Source of the DNA: Triangularia verruculosa
Lineage: Eukaryota > Ascomycota > Sordariomycetes > Sordariales > Podosporaceae
Length of the DNA stretch: 64,000 nucleotides
Reading direction: 5' to 3'
Assembly (NCBI GenBank): GCA_033296885.1
Contig: MU863880.1
Span: forward strand, 1-64,000
Shown in pieces: positions 59,402-64,000 of the stretch (positions within the stretch are counted from its first letter, which is position 1; the number at the start of each line of letters is the position of its first letter). The position numbers were made by a program, and so were the translations under genes. The notes below the pieces were generated by a model. It saw only the letters and a program-made list of their open reading frames with translations. It was not told the DNA's origin and did no database searches.

Positions 59402-62400
59402 TCAAATAGCAATAAAAAAGCTCTTTTCCCCCTCCTCCCTCGGCAGCACCCTCGCCCGCTCCACAATCGGATCCTTACACGCCAACCTAATCCTCTCCAC
59501 CGTCGCCGGACTCTCCAACCTCAACAAACCATCCCCCTTCTCATCCACCCCCACCTCCGCCTCGACCCCATACTCCCTCCTCGCCTCCTTCAGCGCATCC
59601 CGAATCGCAAAGAAAACCGCACTCCCCATAAACAACGGCGGCTCGCCCACACCCCTGCTCCTCTGAATAGTCCTCAGATCCTTCCACTCCACATCCTTCA
59701 GCAAACTGACATTAAACACCTGGGGAATATCCCTAAAACCAGGGATCTTGTAATTGCCCGGCCCACGGGTAGCAAGGTTACCTTTCATCGGCCCGTTCCG
59801 CAGCCAGAGGGACTCTTCCATGGTGAAAAGACCGAGTCCTTGAATGAAGGCTCCCTGAATCTGCCCGTAGTCGATGGCGGGGTTGATGGATTGGCCAACG
59901 TCCATTTTGATGTCTGCTCGCAAACAAGTCCAGGAGCCGGTGAGGGTGTCGACTTCGACTTCGGCTGCTGTGACGCCTTGGGTGAAGTAGAAGAACATTT
60001 TTCCTCTGTTTTCTCCCCAGACATAGCCGATTTCGGGGGTTTTGTAGAAACCCTGGGCGGAGAGGTTTACTCGGTCAAAGTAAGCTGCGTGAGCGAGCTC
60101 TTTCATTGTTGCCTTGGGGCCGAGCTTCTCGCGGTAGGGCTGGAGCCGGGTGTTGAGTTGCTGGCAGGCGTTGTGAATTGCGTAGCCGTTGAGATCGGAG
60201 GAGGCAGAGGCAGCTGTTGCAGAGGCGTTGGCGACGGTGTTTGTCGCGGTCTCTGAGATGTAAATTGATTCGAATGGGACATTGAGTGCCTGTGCGGCGA
60301 TCTGTGTCATCTTTGTGTGAAGACCTTGGCCCATTTCCGTGCCGCCGTGGGCAACGAGGACGGAGCCGTCGTGATAGATGTGGACCAGGGCGCCTGCTTG
60401 GTTGAACCAGAGTGCGGTAAAAGAGATGCCAAACTTGGTCGGAATCAGGGCAAGCCCACGTTTCCGCCATTTGTGGGAGGCATTGAATTTGGTGATTGCC
60501 TTCCGGCGGGCGGCATATTCGCACTCTTCTTGAAGCTGCTTATACATCAGGGGAACGTGCCAGTCCGTAAGGGGTTGGTTAAAGTGTGTCTCCTCCAGCG
60601 GCTGGTAGAGGTTGATTTCTCGGAACTGTTCCACTGGCATACCCAGACGATCGGCAACTTCAGACATGTAGGACTCGGCGATGAACATGCCTTGGGGACC
60701 ACCGAACCCGCGGAAGGCCGTGTTGGAGACGGTGTTGGTTTTGCAGATGCGGCCGCGGACATGAACGTTGGGAATGAGGTAGCAACCATCAGAGTGTGTC
60801 ATGGCACGCTCACAGACTGCGGCAGAGAGATCCCAGGACCAGCCACCATTGTTGAAGATGTCAAGGTCGAGAGCTTGGATCTTGCCATCTTTATTGACAC
60901 CAATTTTCCAACGGCCGAGGAAGGGATGGCGCTGCCCAGAGGTAAGCATGTCCTCCTCGCGGGTGAGCATGCAGCGGACTGGTCGACGGGTCTTTTTGGC
61001 AGCGAGAGCACAGTAAGTGCTTAGAGGGACAGAGCGAGACTCTTTACCGCCGAAACCACCACCCATGCGCTTGACCTTGACGACAACCTTATTGGACTGG
61101 ACATCAAGGGCCTTGGAAGCGTACACTTGGGCCTCGTTGGGATTCTGTGTGCTGGACCAGATCTCCATCTCACCGTCCTCGTGCTTGGGAATGGCAATGG
61201 CAGCGTTGGTCTCGAGATAAAAGTGTTCTTGGCCACCCATGCGCGTTACACCGGTGAAGGTGTAATCACATTTCTCGAAAGTACCTTCTGGATCACCCTT
61301 CTTAATCTCCCTGAAGAACTTGTAAAAGCTCTCCTTCTCGATGGCCTCCTCCATGGTGAAGATAGCGGGCAGCTCCTCATATTCAACTCTGACGGCACGA
61401 GCGGCCTCCGCAGCGCGTGCAGCAGAGGTTGCAAGGACCATACCGATGACCTGACCAGCAGTGTGCACCTCATCCTCAGCAAAGAAGACCTCCTCAAAGT
61501 GTGGCGCACCCCAGTGATTGGCTGCCGAGCTGGGCATGTCGTTTTTGTCGATGTAATCAACCACCCCTGGGATATCAAGGGCAGGCGAAAAGTCAACCGA
61601 CAGCAACTTCGCATGCGCCTTTGTCGACAAAACCAAGCACCCATACAACTCATTTCTCGCTGGTGGAATATCGTCCGTATACTGAGCCTCACCCGTCGTC
61701 TGCTTCAGCGCAGCAACATGGTTTTTCGACTTTCCAACCGTCTCCTGCATATACGCCGCCGCAGCCGCCTCGTCCTCCTTGCCCGTCGAAATCTCTCTCT
61801 CAATCTCCTCCACAACCTCCTCATCCCTCTCTCCCTCCGCAAACTCCTTCATCGCATCATGATAAAATCTGTAGAAAAAGCCCAGTGCCAATGATTTTCT
61901 GTAAGATGCCATCCCACCCGGCACCCCAAAACTCAAATCGAAATCCTGGCTCAACGCGCTCATCGTCCCCTCCAAAGTCTCCAACTCAGCAAGCTTCCTT
62001 CCCCTCAAGAACTCCCCAGCTCTCTTCGCCGCCACCGTCATAGGTGCCATACCACCATAAACCAGTCTCGCTTCCTCCACTACCCCCTCGTCATCCACCC
62101 TCACCCTTAACGCCGCCGTCACGATAGCAATATCATCATCCTTCCTCTTGGCCTGCTTATAAGCTCTGAAGAACTCTCCCTTTTCTCTCGTCACCGGAAT
62201 CTTGATACTGGACAAAACCGCGTCCGCCGGCAGGCTCGTCTTCCTATACCCCTGGAAAAACTCCTTCATCGGCAGCTCTGTAGTCTTCTCCTGTGACCTC
62301 GCCACTAGCACAGCATCCGCCGCCATCAACACAGGATTCAAATCCGAAATCGGGCTCGCCGTCACCAAATTTCCTGCTGGCGTACCGACATTTCTGATTT

Positions 62401-63564
62401 GTCTCCCAGCAAAGAACTTCAACTGTTTATGCACCGCGGCAAAAACCTGTCCTTTCTTCTCCCCGTATTTCTCCTGCGCTTCCAGCGCGAGATGTTCCAG
62501 ATCAGTAAGCGTAATGTTCGCGCCGATTTCTAGCGCGTCCTCCTTGAACTCGTACCGTCGTAGCTCAGGGATGTCGGCAACGTAGACAGACACCGGGTAT
62601 TGCACCGCCTTGAACTTGATCTCAATCTGTGTTTCTGTGCTCCCACCAATGATCTTCGCTTGCGGAAACACAGCCTTGATCTCGAGCAGCTGATCAAGCG
62701 TGACAGGTCTGAACCACTTCTTCCGCTTGTTTCCAAAGGCGAGTGGCTTGAACTCATGCTTCTTCAGCTGTGGTGGGAAGATCAGTTCGGTCTCGGGGTT
62801 GTACTCGATGAAGCCTGGTGGTGTGAACCGTTTTACTGGCCCGCCATCAAGCTCCTTCTGTCCGCACCCGCCGCCGTTGCCGTTTTCCATGCAGCAGCCT
62901 CCTTCCCTTCCACAACCACCATTTGTAGCAGCTTTTGGCTTCTTCCCTGTGGTGGCGAATGTTTGTGCTGCGTTGAGAATCGACCGGTAGCCTGTACACC
63001 TGCACAAATTCCCATCGAATCCCTCCTCAATCTCCTCTTCTGTCAGCTCTTGGTCCGCTCCCTTGTTTCTGAGCATGCTATACAAGCTCATTACGATACC
63101 GGGGGTACAGAACCCGCATTGAGAGCCATTTCCCTTTGCTATCCTTTCTTGCGCCGGGTGAGGGCGGGAGACGTTGCCGATGCCTTCGACGGTGATGACA
63201 TGTTTGCCGTCGATGGCAACAAGGGGCGCCAAGCAGGCGTTGATGGAGGCGTGGTAGATCTTCTTGGTAGTTGGGTTGTAGCCGGATAGGACGATTGTGC
63301 AGGCGCCGCAGCCGCCTTCGGAACAGCCACTGGGGACCAGTTAGTATACGATAGAATAGTGGGCGAAAGGGGGGGGCGGACATACAGCTTGGTACCAGTC
63401 AACCCAATACCTCTCAGGTATTCAAGCAGCGTAGCTTCCGGATCAACATCATCAAGGACGACCCGCGTGCCATTTAGGTAGAAAGTGATGCTATCATGAT
63501 ACTCCGCCGACAAAGCAGCAGTAGGCGCAGTAGTAGGTGTCGTGGCGATGGCCGAGGGCGCCAT
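59402..63564 (-). CDS. hxA: Xanthine dehydrogenase (molybdopterin)
   Basis: It oxidises hypoxanthine and xanthine to urate in purine use as a nitrogen source. Exons are 63564-63386 and 63329-59402, giving 1368 residues, the normal length. Domains in order: first 2Fe-2S (GCSEGGCGACTIVLSG), made complete by splicing LTGTKL to GCSEGG; second 2Fe-2S (CGFCTPGIVMSLYSM and GNLCRCTGYRS); a Cys/Gly-rich linker (GGCGREGGCCMENGNGGGCG); FAD domain (KIIGGSTETQIEIK; FFAGRQIRNVGTPAGNL); and molybdenum cofactor domain (GGGFGGKESR; TAFRGFGGPQGM with the substrate arginine; GTEMGQGLHTKM; and GVGEPPLF with the catalytic glutamate). These residues fit a purine substrate, so it is called dehydrogenase, not aldehyde oxidase. 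GATA-factor motifs upstream fit nitrogen control. Confidence 0.96.
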
Positions 63565-63720
63565 CTTGAACTGGACGATAGTGTGTTCGTCCTAAGTATC
63601 GTTCTGTTGGTCCCGACAGATGTCAGGCAGGGAGAGCTAACGTAGAACCAGAACCAAGAACTGAAAAAGAACAAAGAACCGGGTCCCCTTAAAAAAAGGG
63701 AATGCTGTCAGTTTATTAAA

Positions 63721-63726
63721 TGATAG
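63721..63726 (+). promoter_or_regulatory. HGATAR motif (TGATAG), possible AreA/NIT2 site
   Basis: TGATAG fits the HGATAR consensus of nitrogen-regulatory GATA factors, about 157 bases upstream of the xanthine dehydrogenase start. A single short motif is weak evidence on its own. Confidence 0.4.
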
Positions 63727-63850
63727 AAGTAGAGTCTACGGAAAGATGGGTATTGTCGCACATGTCCCATCCAATCCCATCTCATGTCAATCAAATGGCT
63801 TGGAATGGCACAGGACGTCACTAGTTGGACGCGTGTGGCAAGCTTCCAGG

Positions 63851-63857
63851 CTTATCG
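63851..63857 (-). promoter_or_regulatory. HGATAR motif (CGATAAG), possible AreA/NIT2 site
   Basis: Minus-strand CGATAAG fits HGATAR, about 290 bases upstream of the xanthine dehydrogenase start. A further GATAAG core, preceded by G, lies at 63913-63918. Confidence 0.45.
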
Positions 63858-64000
63858 GTTGGACGCGGGAGTGTTGGCAGTGACCGCCGGAGCTCCCCCG
63901 CAGTGTCCCTCCCTTATCCAAGCATCGCCGGTGCCCGATCCCACCTCCCCGCATTCTTGTGTTCCCTTGCTTGTCTGTATCCTTCTGGAAGCCGAACGGT

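Larger units (their letters stand above)
63565..64000. promoter_or_regulatory. Upstream region of xanthine dehydrogenase
   Basis: The 436 bases before the start codon carry GATA-factor motifs (see separate sites). No UaY-type TCGG-N6-CCGA palindrome was found within the window. No gene is supported. Confidence 0.55.

Overview
The window is nuclear DNA of a filamentous ascomycete (Pezizomycotina), most likely a Sordariomycete of the Sordariales type; this placement is an inference. The support is: short introns of about 50-140 bases with GTRNGT donors, CTRAY branch sites and YAG acceptors; long gene-free spacers full of homopolymers; a HET-domain heterokaryon incompatibility gene; an AcuK/ERT1-type gluconeogenic regulator; and a molybdopterin xanthine dehydrogenase. 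I found no bacterial-type operons, CRISPR array, complete transposon or secondary-metabolite cluster. The window opens with 94 consecutive C, which looks like a contig end or assembly artefact, not a telomere.

Layout. 1-6.3 kb: a divergent pair of NADPH oxidoreductases (aldo/keto reductase; Gfo/Idh/MocA dehydrogenase of the D-xylose/dihydrodiol type), then the wobble-uridine tRNA methyltransferase TRM9. 7.8-9.4 kb: a Myb-like DNA-binding protein, followed by about 6.2 kb with no recognisable gene. 15.6-26 kb: tubulin cofactor B, a PA-TM-RING type E3 ligase, and a seven-helix membrane protein split into 11 exons, one apparently only 3 nt. 27-34 kb: a TAG1-like vacuolar membrane protein, ornithine carbamoyltransferase and the acetolactate synthase regulatory subunit; the last two converge and each has a perfect Gcn4/CPC1 site upstream. 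34.5-38 kb: a KHDC4-like KH protein, a TRAPPC13 homologue and a tRNA-like Pol III unit. 41.8-50.4 kb: a DENN-domain Rab GEF with a C1 zinc finger, and a large HET-domain protein. 52-63.6 kb: the AcuK/ERT1 activator, the meiotic SPO22/ZIP4 protein and xanthine dehydrogenase.

Most of these are conserved housekeeping genes not linked to each other by pathway. Exceptions are the amino-acid pair (probably co-regulated through cross-pathway control) and the divergent oxidoreductases (shared 476-base promoter region). Gene models were spliced by hand using phase, donor, branch and acceptor signals; exon coordinates are given. The one model that does not close cleanly is TAG1, which has an in-frame TGA that needs either a weak 114-nt intron or another explanation.

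Most unusual observations: (1) a candidate 3-nt microexon with complete intron signals on both sides; (2) a change in third-codon-position use from C to G along genes, on both strands; (3) a tRNA-like element with intact A and B boxes and a T5 terminator but no cloverleaf; (4) a zinc-cluster domain split over two tiny exons; (5) a near-perfect inverted repeat close to the contig end. I found no clear evidence of a wholly new multi-gene system.
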